In this document: positions 7,192 through 15,655 of the stretch, one piece after another
Layout of the letters: every line of letters begins with the position of its first letter
Position numbering within the stretch: position 1 is the stretch's first letter
DNA from: UBA1479 sp963976055
GTDB taxonomy: Bacteria; Pseudomonadota; Alphaproteobacteria; Rhodospirillales; Casp-alpha2
Length of the DNA stretch: 64,000 nt
Direction: 5' to 3'
Assembly: GCA_963976055.1 (NCBI GenBank)
Contig: CAXBJB010000011.1
Coordinates: forward strand, 1-64,000
The notes under the pieces: model-generated
Database searches by the model: none
What the model was told of the DNA's origin: nothing
What the model saw: only the letters and a program-made list of their open reading frames with translations
Position numbers and translations under genes: made by a program

Positions 7192-8949
7192 ATGTTAGGG
7201 CTTGTTGATTTCGTTATCACAATGTTTTGCCGGTTCCCGGTCATATTGTCGGTCAACGTCCTGCTGACGTTGATCATGGTGGTGTTTGACAGCGCCGCCA
7301 TTTTCTCGGTCGCGCCGATCATCTACTTCATCCAGCGCGACGCCGCGCCCGATCCGATCACTAAACATTTCGTCGCCCTGCTCGAAGGCTACTTCCCCGA
7401 AATCGACGTGGCGCTGTTCGTCATCATCTTCCTGATTCTCAACCTGACCCGGTCGGGTTTCCGTGTTCTGCTTGGTTATTACACAATCAAAACGAAATAT
7501 ACGGTCATCAAAGACATCACCATTAGCCTGGTGGCCAGCATCTTCTATGCCAAGTCGACGTTCCTGTCATCCCACCGCCAGGGTGATTTCGTCAACACGC
7601 TGACCCGTGAACTGACGCGCGTCGGCGACGCTTTCACCGCGCTGGCCCGAATCATTTCGCCGTCTCTTCAGGCCTTTGCCTTCCTAACCATACCGTTCAT
7701 TGTATCCTGGGAGGTGTCGACCGTCGGCATTCTCACCGCAGCCGTTCTGAGCACACCGGTATTTCTCGCCTCCAAGATGGGCTACCGGTTCGGGGCACAG
7801 GAAACTAAACGCCACAACGATTATACAGTGGGCCTCGTGGAAAACTTAGCGCAGACCAAGCTGATCTCCGGCTTCGGGCGCGAACGCCAGGCCATCGACA
7901 ACTTGTCGTTGCTGTTCGACCGCCTGCGCACCGCCACCATCGCAGCCAACCTCTATCGCACGATTCTTCCCGAGCTTTATTCCCCGATCGGTCTCATCGT
8001 CGTCGTCGTCATCTTCCTGACCGGACGCTCACTCGGCGTGTCTCTGGGCGAAATCGTCGTTCTGGTCTACGCCTTCAACGAGTTCGTCAAGACGATCGGC
8101 AGCATGACCTCGAACGCGGCGTCGCTGTTTTCCTTCTTCCCTGCCTACGAGCAGGTCGAGACCTTCCGGCGTAAGGCCGAGGCCGAGACCGCGGCCGTGG
8201 GCACCCGGCCGTTCATCAGACTCGAGAAGGGGCTTACGTTCGACGACGTGAGCTTTTCCTATCCGGGGCGCGGCGAGGTCCTGTCGCACTTGTCGCTGAC
8301 GGTCGAGAAGGGCTCGGTCGTCGCCATGGTCGGTGAATCGGGCAGCGGCAAAAGCACGCTGATCGACCTGGTGCTGGGCCTGGTCGAGCCAACCTCGGGG
8401 CGCATCCTGTGCGACGGCGTGCCGCTCGGTGAGTTCGCGGCGGCAAGCTACCGCGAGCGCTTGGGCTACGTGCCGCAGAAAAGCGAGCTGTTCCACATGA
8501 GCATCCGCGACAACCTCCTGTGGGCCAAGTCCGACGCCACGGAGGACGAACTCGTCGAGGCCTGCAAGACGGCCAACGCCTGGGAGTTCATCTCCGTCCT
8601 GAAGGACGGCCTGGACACCGTCACCGGCGACCGCGGCGTGCAGCTTTCGGGCGGACAGGTGCAGCGCATCTCGCTGGCCCGCGCCGTGCTGCGGCGGCCT
8701 GACATGCTGATCCTGGACGAGGCCACGAGTTCGCTGGATTCGCGGAGCGAGTCCATGATCCACGACGCCATCGCCAAGATAGCGTCGACCACGACCGTGC
8801 TGGTGATCGCGCACCGCCTGTCGACCATCGTCAACGCCGATAAGGTCTACGTCATGAAATCCGGCCGCGTCATCGAGCACGGTCGCTTCGAAAACCTGAT
8901 TAGCCAGGGCGGCGAATTCGCGCGCCTAGCGGAGCTGCAGAGGTTCTGA
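7192..8949 (+). CDS. Type I ABC exporter, probable lipid-linked glycan flippase
   Basis: This 585-residue half-transporter has an N-terminal six-helix membrane domain (to about residue 330) and a C-terminal nucleotide-binding domain. Walker A is GESGSGKST at 381-389, the signature is LSGGQ at 485-489, and Walker B is LILDEATSSLD near 506-516. The architecture is that of MsbA or PglK, which flip lipids or lipid-linked oligosaccharides as homodimers. I set the start at ATG 7192; the frame stays open upstream to 7003 but overlaps the RfaH-like gene and has no good start after it. An 83-base spacer precedes it. The cargo is unknown, and a Wzx flippase is also present at 61238. Confidence 0.85.
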   Translation: MLGLVDFVITMFCRFPVILSVNVLLTLIMVVFDSAAIFSVAPIIYFIQRDAAPDPITKHFVALLEGYFPEIDVALFVIIFLILNLTRSGFRVLLGYYTIKTKYTVIKDITISLVASIFYAKSTFLSSHRQGDFVNTLTRELTRVGDAFTALARIISPSLQAFAFLTIPFIVSWEVSTVGILTAAVLSTPVFLASKMGYRFGAQETKRHNDYTVGLVENLAQTKLISGFGRERQAIDNLSLLFDRLRTATIAANLYRTILPELYSPIGLIVVVVIFLTGRSLGVSLGEIVVLVYAFNEFVKTIGSMTSNAASLFSFFPAYEQVETFRRKAEAETAAVGTRPFIRLEKGLTFDDVSFSYPGRGEVLSHLSLTVEKGSVVAMVGESGSGKSTLIDLVLGLVEPTSGRILCDGVPLGEFAAASYRERLGYVPQKSELFHMSIRDNLLWAKSDATEDELVEACKTANAWEFISVLKDGLDTVTGDRGVQLSGGQVQRISLARAVLRRPDMLILDEATSSLDSRSESMIHDAIAKIASTTTVLVIAHRLSTIVNADKVYVMKSGRVIEHGRFENLISQGGEFARLAELQRF

Positions 8950-8993
8950 CCCGCCCGCCCCACCGCAACGTCAAACAAACCACGGATATCCGA

Positions 8994-10007
8994 ATGACCC
9001 CCATGTTCCCCAATGTCCTTGTCACCGGTGGCGCCGGCTATTGCGGCAGCGTCCTCGTCCCGACCCTTCTGGCCGACGGCTACAAGGTCACCGTGTTCGA
9101 CATTCTCTACTTCGGCGACCACACGCTACCGACCGACAATCCGAACCTGACCGTGATCAAGGGCGACATCCGCGACATCGCCGCCTTCAAAGCCGCCGTG
9201 CAGGGAAATGATGCCGTGATCCATCTCGCCTGCATCTCCAACGACGCCAGCTTCGAACTGGACGAGGCGCTGTCGACGACGGTCAACCTGGACGCGTTCG
9301 AGCCGCTGGTCGCGGCCTCCAAGGAGGCCGGCGTGAAGCGCTTCATCTACGCCTCGACCAGTTCGGTCTACGGCATCAGCGAGGTCCCGAACGTGACCGA
9401 GGATCATCCGCTCGTGCCGCTGACGCTGTACAACAAGTTCAAGGGCATGTGCGAACCGCTTCTGCTGAAGCACACGGACGACGATTTTACCGGCGTGATC
9501 TTCCGCCCGGCGACGGTCTGCGGCTACTCGCCGCGCCAGCGCCTCGACGTCTCGGTCAATATCCTGACTAACCACGCCGTCAACAACGGCAAGATCACCG
9601 TGTTCGGCGGCAGCCAGCTGCGCCCCAACCTACACATCAAGGACTATATCGACCTGTGCTGCCTGCTGCTGACCGCGCCGAAGGAGAATATCGCCGACCA
9701 GACCTTCAATTGCGGCTACCAGAATATGAGCATCGCCGAGATCGCGAACGTCGTCCGCAAGGTTGTGGTCGAGGAATTTCCGGAATTGGGCGAGCCCGAG
9801 ATCGTAACCACGCCGAGCGACGACATCCGGTCCTACCACATCAACTCCGACAAAATCTTCAAGGTCTTGGGCTTCCGCCCGCAGCACAGCATCGAAGAAG
9901 CTGTGCGGGATCTCTGCGAGGCATTTCGGGGCGGCCTTCTGCCGGACAGCTTCGACAACGACCAGTACTTCAACGTCCGCACCATGAAGAAGATCGGCGC
10001 AGCCTGA
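8994..10007 (+). CDS. NAD-dependent sugar epimerase/dehydratase (extended SDR)
   Basis: This 337-residue protein has the NAD-binding motif TGGAGYCG at residues 11-18 and the catalytic YNKFK at 146-150, with STSSVYG at about 121-127 supplying the Ser/Thr. This is an intact extended SDR acting on a nucleotide sugar in the cytoplasm. The starts ATG 8994 and ATG 9003 are both possible. It follows the ABC exporter by 44 bases and is probably in the same transcript. Epimerase and dehydratase functions cannot be separated by eye. Confidence 0.82.
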   Translation: MTPMFPNVLVTGGAGYCGSVLVPTLLADGYKVTVFDILYFGDHTLPTDNPNLTVIKGDIRDIAAFKAAVQGNDAVIHLACISNDASFELDEALSTTVNLDAFEPLVAASKEAGVKRFIYASTSSVYGISEVPNVTEDHPLVPLTLYNKFKGMCEPLLLKHTDDDFTGVIFRPATVCGYSPRQRLDVSVNILTNHAVNNGKITVFGGSQLRPNLHIKDYIDLCCLLLTAPKENIADQTFNCGYQNMSIAEIANVVRKVVVEEFPELGEPEIVTTPSDDIRSYHINSDKIFKVLGFRPQHSIEEAVRDLCEAFRGGLLPDSFDNDQYFNVRTMKKIGAA

Positions 10008-10047
10008 GCGCGCAATCGGCGGGCGGGGAAGGAAATGGAAAACGGAC

Positions 10048-10737
10048 ATGGCGGAAATCAAGCAACTTGACGCGGCAGACCTGGGATCTCTGACCCTGGA
10101 CGAAATTCACCGTCACGACCTAATCGTGGTGAAGAATTTCGTCGCCCCAAACCTGTGCCAGCGCTTCATCGACGAGCTCGTGGCCTTCACGGCGACGAAC
10201 GAGCCGCGCCTGGGCGACCGCTTCCGCGAGGACTTCTACCAGGTCGATATCGAGCCGGAAAAATCCGTGACCAAGCGGATATTCCGGACCTTCTTCATGG
10301 TGCCCCGGAACGAGTGCCTGGCCTCGACCGTCGCGCACGAGGTGTTCTCCCGGCTGCTGCGCGTACAGATCGACATTCTGGGAATCGATACGAGTTTCTC
10401 AGAAGATCCGGCGGTCCTCGCCTCGCGCCCACAAGTCATCAACTATCCGCGCGGCGGCGGATACTTCGACTGGCATACCCACCCGCGGTTCCCGACCGAC
10501 TACGGCCTGATCCTAAATCTCAGCCGCAAGGGCGCGAACTTCGACCACGGCCAGACGGAGTTCGAGGTCGACGGCGAAGTGCTGCAACTCGACAACGTGG
10601 CGGACGGCGGCGACATGGCCATGTTCCGCTTCGACCTGCCGCACCGGGTCGCCCCGGTCGATCCGTCGGTACCACTGGAATGGAACGCCCACGGGCGCTG
10701 GACGGCGGTCCTGCCGGTACTGGTTTCGGGGTCGTGA
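10048..10737 (+). CDS. 2-oxoglutarate/Fe(II) oxygenase-like protein with HxH motif
   Basis: This 229-residue protein resembles prolyl-hydroxylase or 2OG-Fe(II) oxygenases of glycan loci. The candidate metal ligands are H143 and H199, with R217 as the 2-oxoglutarate anchor (WHTHPR, then LPHRVAPVD, then GRWTAVLPV). The usual HxD/E pair reads H143-T-H145 here, so the acidic ligand appears to be replaced by histidine; either the metal site is altered or the aspartate comes from elsewhere (for example D141). It follows the epimerase by 40 bases and ends 11 bases from a convergent gene. Confidence 0.6.
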   Translation: MAEIKQLDAADLGSLTLDEIHRHDLIVVKNFVAPNLCQRFIDELVAFTATNEPRLGDRFREDFYQVDIEPEKSVTKRIFRTFFMVPRNECLASTVAHEVFSRLLRVQIDILGIDTSFSEDPAVLASRPQVINYPRGGGYFDWHTHPRFPTDYGLILNLSRKGANFDHGQTEFEVDGEVLQLDNVADGGDMAMFRFDLPHRVAPVDPSVPLEWNAHGRWTAVLPVLVSGS

Positions 10738-10748
10738 ATGAGAACGGA

Positions 10749-11525
10749 TCAGAGGACGGTGAAAAGCGCGCGGTCGGTCATGACCCGCGATTTTTCGACC
10801 TTGCACTTGCGATGACCGAGATATTCGAGAAACGCCTTCGATGCGCCCTGGTAGCTGCCGAAGTTGAATTCGTCGGCGACCAGGACCGTGCCGGGCACGA
10901 CGCGTTCGTCGATGGCGTCCAGGATCGCCTTGGTCGGCACATAGGTCGCCAGGTCGAAATAGCCCAGCGCGATCGCCTCGCCGGGGTTGTCGTTCAGATG
11001 CTCCAGCACCGTTTCCATGGCGTTGCCCTTGCGCAGGGTCAGGCGGCTTTCCCCCGGCGTCACCGACAGGTCCTGATGGAACGCGAAAAGGCTCTTGAGG
11101 CGATCGGGGTAGTCTTCCGGCAGGGTGTAGCTGTCGCCGACGATCTCCGGGCTTTCGCCGTCGATGTCGCTGCGCGACGGGTAGCCGCTGTCCAGCGCAA
11201 ACATGTCGAAACCGACGAAGCGGCGCTGGCGGTTGAACGGCTCGTTGATGGCGCGCAAGTTCTCGAACAGCACGAGGTTTTGGCCGAGATGGCAGCCGAA
11301 TTCGTAAATGCTGCCGGGAACGTCGATGATCCGAGAATAGACGTCGGCAATGAACAGCACCTTGGTCAGGTTGCTCGCCGTGAGGAACAGGCCCAGGTTG
11401 CTGCGCAGGATCGAATCGTCAATCCCGCCGTTTTCGAGGAACGCGCGCAAGTAGCGGAGGATGTCAACGGGGTCGGCGTCCCCCTCGCGCCGGACAATGT
11501 TGCGTTCAAACGTCGGTTTACTCAT
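10749..11525 (-). CDS. TylF/MycF-like O-methyltransferase
   Basis: This 258-residue protein resembles the TylF-type macrocin O-methyltransferases that methylate sugar hydroxyls. The SAM-binding region reads YEFGCHLGQNLVLFENL, with FVGFDMFAL after it as motif II, and VLVADEFNFGSYQGASKAF near the C-terminus supplies the metal-binding acidic pair of this family. It is transcribed opposite to its neighbours, converging on the oxygenase-like gene and diverging from the radical SAM gene at 11801. The substrate is likely a deoxy or amino sugar of this glycan, by context only. Confidence 0.75.
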   Translation of the reverse strand: MSKPTFERNIVRREGDADPVDILRYLRAFLENGGIDDSILRSNLGLFLTASNLTKVLFIADVYSRIIDVPGSIYEFGCHLGQNLVLFENLRAINEPFNRQRRFVGFDMFALDSGYPSRSDIDGESPEIVGDSYTLPEDYPDRLKSLFAFHQDLSVTPGESRLTLRKGNAMETVLEHLNDNPGEAIALGYFDLATYVPTKAILDAIDERVVPGTVLVADEFNFGSYQGASKAFLEYLGHRKCKVEKSRVMTDRALFTVL

Positions 11526-11612
11526 GTCATTCCTCTCGATGCATCTGCGCGCGTTGGACTTGGCGGGGCGCCGCGGCCGGTCCGGTGGGCGCCGGGCGTG
11601 ATCCTAGCGTGT

Positions 11613-11626
11613 TGGCGCGCGCGCCA
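11613..11626. repeat. 14-base perfect palindrome in divergent intergenic region
   Basis: TGGCGCG at 11613-11619 is followed directly by its reverse complement CGCGCCA at 11620-11626, with no spacer. It lies between the divergent genes 10749-11525 and 11801-12925, so it could be an operator. It is also the sort of CG-alternating palindrome that arises readily in this base composition. It is unrelated to the TGTTCA operators. The rest of the 275-base gap holds only the promoter and hairpin listed next. Confidence 0.35.
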
Positions 11627-11669
11627 GCAAACAATTGATTTCCCCGCCGCCCGGCTCCGGCCGCGAGCC

Positions 11670-11698
11670 TTGTCGGGTGGACCGGCGACTTCTATATA
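11670..11698 (+). promoter_or_regulatory. Candidate promoter for the radical SAM genes
   Basis: TTGTCG (11670-11675) and TATATA (11693-11698) are separated by 17 bases, matching sigma-70-type boxes at four of six each. This is the only AT-rich patch in an otherwise very GC-rich gap. It would start transcription near 11705, giving a leader of about 95 bases for 11801. The stretch GCGGTATGTGCC (11711-11722) just downstream is a one-deletion, one-substitution relative of ops. Confidence 0.45.
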
Positions 11699-11731
11699 TA
11701 GGGCCCGGGCGCGGTATGTGCCGAACGATCG

Positions 11732-11755
11732 ACCCGGGCCGCTTCCGGGTGTTTT
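11732..11755 (+). terminator. Terminator- or attenuator-like hairpin in leader
   Basis: ACCCGG (11732-11737) pairs with CCGGGT (11745-11750) around a seven-base loop, followed by GTTTT (11751-11755). The stem is only six pairs and the T run only four, so this is a weak intrinsic terminator at best. Because it sits between the candidate promoter and the gene at 11801, it could act as an attenuator. Confidence 0.3.
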
Positions 11756-11800
11756 CCCGCACCCTGAGGGTCGGCATCCCGCGCACCGGCGAGAAAAATC

Positions 11801-12925
11801 ATGAAAAACGTGCTCAAGAATGTCGTAACACAGCTGCCCTGCGGCGAACACATGGGGCGCTTCGCCTCGAAGTTCGCGGCATCCTGGAGGCGCCGGTCGA
11901 CGACCACGGTCCGCCTTCAGGACCTGGACGCGGACGCCCTGCTGCAGGTGCTGGAAGGACCGCGCGGTAAGCCGTTCGAGGTCAGCACTGTACGCGTCGA
12001 ATCGAGCAGCTGGTGCAACCTGAAATGCGCCGGCTGCCCGCGCACGCTCGCCGTAGAACAGGACGCCTGGTTCAACAAGCACACCTCGCTGGAGGAGTAC
12101 AAACTGCTGTTCCCCCACATGCCCTATTCCGAAAACCTGGACCTACACGACGTCGGGGAGCCGACGCTCAACCCCGACCTGCCCGAGATCGTCAGCTTCG
12201 CGCGCCAGACCGGAAAGTTCCGCAATATCTATTTCATCTCCAACGCCATGGGCCGTACGCCGGAGTATTTCAGCAACCTGTTCGCGCAAGGCCTGTCGCA
12301 CATCACGATTTCGGTCGATTCCCTGGATCAGGAGATCGCCAGTATCGCGCGCTTCGGGACCAAGGTCGAAAAGCTGCGGACCAAGTTGGAGCACCTGATC
12401 CTCAACCATCCTGGACAGGTCCGCGTCAACACGGTGCTCAGTTCCGTCAATATCGACGACATCCACAACACCCTGGCCTTCACCAACGACCTGGCCGGCC
12501 GCTCGGGACGGCGCCTGCGCCATTCCATCGCCCTGTTCGACGATTTCGCGGGCAAGGGCTTGACCGAGCGCAAGGTCGACGGCGACCCGGTCCAGCGCAC
12601 CCGCGAGGAGGCACGCGCTTGGCCCACGCGCTATCCCCACCTTCTTCTGATCGCGCCGTTCGTCGGCGGCAACCAGGGCGAGGCCCCGGCCCCGGCGACG
12701 CGCCTGTGCCGGAGGCCCTGGGGCGCGTTGACTGTGGACGTGAACGGCTTCCTTTTACCCTGCGGCCGCGTCCACGACCCCGCTGCCATGCTATTCGCCA
12801 ACCTGCGCGAACGTCCGTTTGAGGACATTCTCCGCCAGCCCGATATGATCGAGTTCTTCCGCGAGTACGCCGTCAAATCGCCGGACTTCTGCGCAGGATG
12901 CGGTAACGATGTCAATCGCGACTGA
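11801..12925 (+). CDS. Radical SAM/SPASM-type protein
   Basis: This 374-residue protein has the radical SAM cluster motif CxxxCxxC at C72, C76 and C79. Further cysteines late in the chain (RLCRRPWG, LPCGRV, then FCAGCGN at about 364-367) resemble a SPASM domain binding extra Fe-S clusters. The segment DVGEPTLNPDLPE matches the G-E-P motif for SAM binding. Related proteins in glycan loci act as sugar dehydratases, epimerases or oxidases, but the reaction here is unknown. It starts at ATG 11801 after a leader with a candidate promoter. The first 60 residues are a basic extension not typical of the family. Confidence 0.8.
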   Translation: MKNVLKNVVTQLPCGEHMGRFASKFAASWRRRSTTTVRLQDLDADALLQVLEGPRGKPFEVSTVRVESSSWCNLKCAGCPRTLAVEQDAWFNKHTSLEEYKLLFPHMPYSENLDLHDVGEPTLNPDLPEIVSFARQTGKFRNIYFISNAMGRTPEYFSNLFAQGLSHITISVDSLDQEIASIARFGTKVEKLRTKLEHLILNHPGQVRVNTVLSSVNIDDIHNTLAFTNDLAGRSGRRLRHSIALFDDFAGKGLTERKVDGDPVQRTREEARAWPTRYPHLLLIAPFVGGNQGEAPAPATRLCRRPWGALTVDVNGFLLPCGRVHDPAAMLFANLRERPFEDILRQPDMIEFFREYAVKSPDFCAGCGNDVNRD

Positions 12926-13069
12926 TCGCGAACGGCGCGCCGCCGCCGCGGCCCCGGCACATCGCCCGGTTGCCCGGACCAGGTTATTTGTGCTCAAAGA
13001 CGGTGTACGTAACGGGATCGGCCGCCGCCGCCCCATAACCGAGTTGGCCCCCGGCCAAGCGAGGACCTG

Positions 13070-14683
13070 ATGACTGAGAAAACCACCGACCGAAGCGTTC
13101 TGATCGTCGTGCCCCCGCTGGTCGACTACGACAGCGAGCTGGAAAAGAAGTCGGGCAAGCCGGACTTCGAGAAGCGCCGGCTGGTGTCGCCACTGGAGCC
13201 GATGAGCTGCGCCGCCGACCTGTTGCGCCGCGGATACGACGTCCAGTTCCTCGATCTCGGCACCTGCGAAACCAGGCGCGAGCGCAAGGATCACCTGCGC
13301 GAGAAGCTGAAGACGCACCGCCCGGACGCCGTCGTCGCGGTGCAGTCGATCCTGACCTTCGCCACTGCGTCCGACTGGGACGGCGCGGCGGTCTTCGCCA
13401 TAGTCCGGGACATCTGTCCCAAGGCGGCGACCATCCTGACCGGCACCCATGCGACCAACTATCCGGGCCAGGCCGTGGCCGACGGTACCGTCGATTATTC
13501 GATCCGCGGGGAGGTCGACTTCGCCGTAGGCGACCTGCTCGACGCGCTAGGAACCGGCGGCGATCTCGGCAAGATCGCGGGCCTGTCGTTCAAGCGCGAC
13601 GACGTGATCAACACCTCGCCCAACTATCCGGACGTGACCTTGACCGATCTGCCGCTGCCCGCCTACCAGATCCTCGACGACTGGCACACCCGGCGCTACG
13701 AGAACATCCTCGAGCGCGGCAAGATCCGCTACCCCGCGCGCTCGTCGCGCTACCGCGACATCATGACGTCCCGCAGTTGCATCTTGCGTTGTTCGTTCTG
13801 CAGCGTCGCCCACCTGCGCGGCCAGCGTCAGAAACACCGCCGCAAGGACATCGACCAGATCCTCCGCGAGATCGAACAGGCCCTGGAGGACGGCATCGAG
13901 GAAATCCATTTCTTCGACGACCTGTTCGCGGAGACGCCGGAGCAGATCATTCGCTTCACCGAGGAAATCCGCCGCCGCGGCCTGACCTTCCCGTGGTTTG
14001 TCGCGCAGGGCATGAACCTGTGGAGTCTGAACGACGAAGCGATCCAAGCCATGGCCGAGGCCGGCATGTACCGCCTGATCGCACCGCTTGAATCTGGCAA
14101 TAACCGTGTCCTGCGCGAGGTGGTCGGCAAGATCCACTCCAGCGTCGAGCACCATCACGATATGATCCAGTCGTCGCACCGCCACAACCTGGAAATCATC
14201 GGCATGTACGTGGTCGGGCTGATGGGCGAAAGCAGGGCCGAATTGCTGGACACCATCGAGTTCGCGGAAAGCCATCCGGAAGTCGACTACTCGGTGTTCT
14301 CCATCGCCACGCCGATGATCGGCACGCGGCTGACCAAGAAGGTATCGAAGGCCGGCCACCTGGAGGACCAGAACGCCGTCAACAAGGTCATCAAACGGAC
14401 GGTCGCGCTTTACCGTACGGAAGCATTCCGCGAATACGAGTTGGGCATTATCCGCGCCTTCGACTGGGACCGCGTCAATTTCTCGACCCTGGAACAGCGC
14501 CGCAAGTACGCCGGGATGGTTGGCGTGACGCTAGACGAACTGGACCAGATGCGCGCCCATTCGAAGGAGACCTTCTTCTCCTACTTCCCGAATTACGACG
14601 GCCCGCTGTCGTTCAAAGAGCTGTACGGACACCCCGATCTGTTCGCCCAACTGGAGCCGACGATTCCCGACACCCTGTACTAG
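13070..14683 (+). CDS. B12-binding-domain radical SAM protein
   Basis: This 537-residue protein has an N-terminal cobalamin-binding-like Rossmann domain (to about residue 165: VLIVVPPLVDYD, then SCAADLLRRGYDVQFLDLG, then ATILTGTHATNYPG) and a radical SAM core with C237, C241 and C244 (CILRCSFC). IHFFDDLFAETPEQI and IAPLESGNNRVLREV are typical of the class B / elongator-type core. Class B enzymes often methylate unactivated carbons or rearrange sugars. The usual DxHxxG cobalamin motif is not obvious, so B12 use is uncertain. A 144-base spacer with no convincing promoter precedes it. Confidence 0.78.
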   Translation: MTEKTTDRSVLIVVPPLVDYDSELEKKSGKPDFEKRRLVSPLEPMSCAADLLRRGYDVQFLDLGTCETRRERKDHLREKLKTHRPDAVVAVQSILTFATASDWDGAAVFAIVRDICPKAATILTGTHATNYPGQAVADGTVDYSIRGEVDFAVGDLLDALGTGGDLGKIAGLSFKRDDVINTSPNYPDVTLTDLPLPAYQILDDWHTRRYENILERGKIRYPARSSRYRDIMTSRSCILRCSFCSVAHLRGQRQKHRRKDIDQILREIEQALEDGIEEIHFFDDLFAETPEQIIRFTEEIRRRGLTFPWFVAQGMNLWSLNDEAIQAMAEAGMYRLIAPLESGNNRVLREVVGKIHSSVEHHHDMIQSSHRHNLEIIGMYVVGLMGESRAELLDTIEFAESHPEVDYSVFSIATPMIGTRLTKKVSKAGHLEDQNAVNKVIKRTVALYRTEAFREYELGIIRAFDWDRVNFSTLEQRRKYAGMVGVTLDELDQMRAHSKETFFSYFPNYDGPLSFKELYGHPDLFAQLEPTIPDTLY

Positions 14684-14696
14684 TCTGGAGAATTCT

Positions 14697-15566
14697 ATGG
14701 CGGGACTGCTGATCATCGGCGCCGGGGGCTTCCTGGGTCGAGCGGTCCTGCGGTTCCGCAACGGTCGCGGTGAGGCAACAGCGGCGGCGTCTCACCAGCC
14801 GGGCATGGATTACACGATCGACCTGTCGCAGCCGGGAGGCTGGGACCTGCCCGACAGCGGCGCGGGGATCGACGCGGCTTTTATCTGCAGCGCGGTCAGC
14901 TCACTCGACCGATGCCGCGAGGACTGGGCCGCGACTCACCGATTCAACGTCGAGAACACCATCACTCTGATCGATCGCCTGGCCGACCTCGGCATCCGGC
15001 CCGTGTTCTGTTCCAGCGATCAGGTCTTCCGAGGTGATCGGGGCGGCTACACGGAACGAGACACCCCGGACCCGCAGACCGCCTACGGGCGCCAGAAGCA
15101 GGCCGTCGAACGGCACATCCTGGACTGCCATCCCGCGGGCGTCGTGATGCGCATGGGCAAGCTGTTCGGCCCGCCCGCCGAAGATACATCGCCAATCCGC
15201 CAGACCATCGAGACGCTCGCCATGGGCCAGGAGGTCCGGGCCGCGTCCGACATGTGGCTGACCCTGACCCATGTCGACGACATCGCCGCCGCCGTCAGCG
15301 CCCTGCTCGCCTCGCGGGCGTCTGGGCCGTGGCATGTCGTCGCCCCGGGGCCGCTTACGCGTTTTGATCTCGCCGCGCAGATCGCCGCCGCCATGGGGCG
15401 CGTGGACCTAGTGCGTGAGATCCGGGTTGCCGACCTAGCGTTGGCCGAACCAAGGCCGCCCAACACCGTTCTCGATGGCGCAAAATTTCATCGCGCCTGC
15501 TCCCTGCCGTTCCGCGATTGGCCCGAGGAATTGCCGGAATTTCTTCACTTTTATGGCCGGGAATAA
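14697..15566 (+). CDS. RmlD-like sugar reductase (SDR)
   Basis: This 289-residue SDR has a short glycine motif (IIGAGGFLG, residues about 5-13) and the catalytic AYGRQK, with FCSSDQVFRGDRGGYTE matching the RmlD family, in which dTDP-4-keto-6-deoxysugars are reduced. THVDDIAAAVSALL is also an RmlD-type element. It follows the radical SAM gene by 13 bases and is the last gene before the ops-bearing leader. Two further RmlD-like or SDR proteins occur downstream (22366, 25498), so the exact keto-sugar substrate cannot be assigned. Confidence 0.75.
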   Translation: MAGLLIIGAGGFLGRAVLRFRNGRGEATAAASHQPGMDYTIDLSQPGGWDLPDSGAGIDAAFICSAVSSLDRCREDWAATHRFNVENTITLIDRLADLGIRPVFCSSDQVFRGDRGGYTERDTPDPQTAYGRQKQAVERHILDCHPAGVVMRMGKLFGPPAEDTSPIRQTIETLAMGQEVRAASDMWLTLTHVDDIAAAVSALLASRASGPWHVVAPGPLTRFDLAAQIAAAMGRVDLVREIRVADLALAEPRPPNTVLDGAKFHRACSLPFRDWPEELPEFLHFYGRE

Positions 15567-15577
15567 GACTACCCAGG

Positions 15578-15606
15578 TTGACCTTTGTGGTCGATACCAG
15601 TATGTT
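15578..15606 (+). promoter_or_regulatory. Promoter P2 of the long glycan operon
   Basis: TTGACC (15578-15583) and TATGTT (15601-15606) are separated by 17 bases, matching at five and four of six positions. The -10 sequence and its fusion to an operator are the same as in P1 at 5922. The predicted start near 15613 gives a leader of about 150 bases before the first gene at 15764, containing a hairpin and ops. Confidence 0.65.
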
Positions 15607-15619
15607 CATGGCGTGAACA
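15603..15619. promoter_or_regulatory. Operator O3, palindrome TGTTCA-N5-TGAACA
   Basis: TGTTCA (15603-15608) and TGAACA (15614-15619) around TGGCG repeat the half-sites and spacing of O2 exactly. The site covers the P2 -10 box and the predicted start, so a bound regulator would block initiation. It is the only other copy of the full palindrome I found in the window, and it lies at the head of the longest gene run. Confidence 0.8.
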
Positions 15620-15632
15620 ATGGGGCAGCGGC

Positions 15633-15652
15633 AGGGTGAAATTTTTCACCCT
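15633..15652 (+). promoter_or_regulatory. Leader RNA hairpin just upstream of ops
   Basis: AGGGTGAA (15633-15640) pairs perfectly with TTCACCCT (15645-15652) around an ATTT loop, and the arms can extend by one more A-T pair. It ends three bases before the ops element. As RNA it is a stable 8-base-pair hairpin in the nascent leader. As DNA it could also be a second operator, but it shares no half-site with O1-O3. Confidence 0.6.
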
Positions 15653-15655
15653 GAT

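Noticed and set aside
10155..11804. A 549-codon + strand open frame crossing the TylF-like gene
   Set aside because: It begins inside the oxygenase-like gene in another frame and runs antisense to the methyltransferase gene; the translation is rich in Arg, Ala and Pro with no domain pattern, as expected for a shadow in GC-rich DNA.
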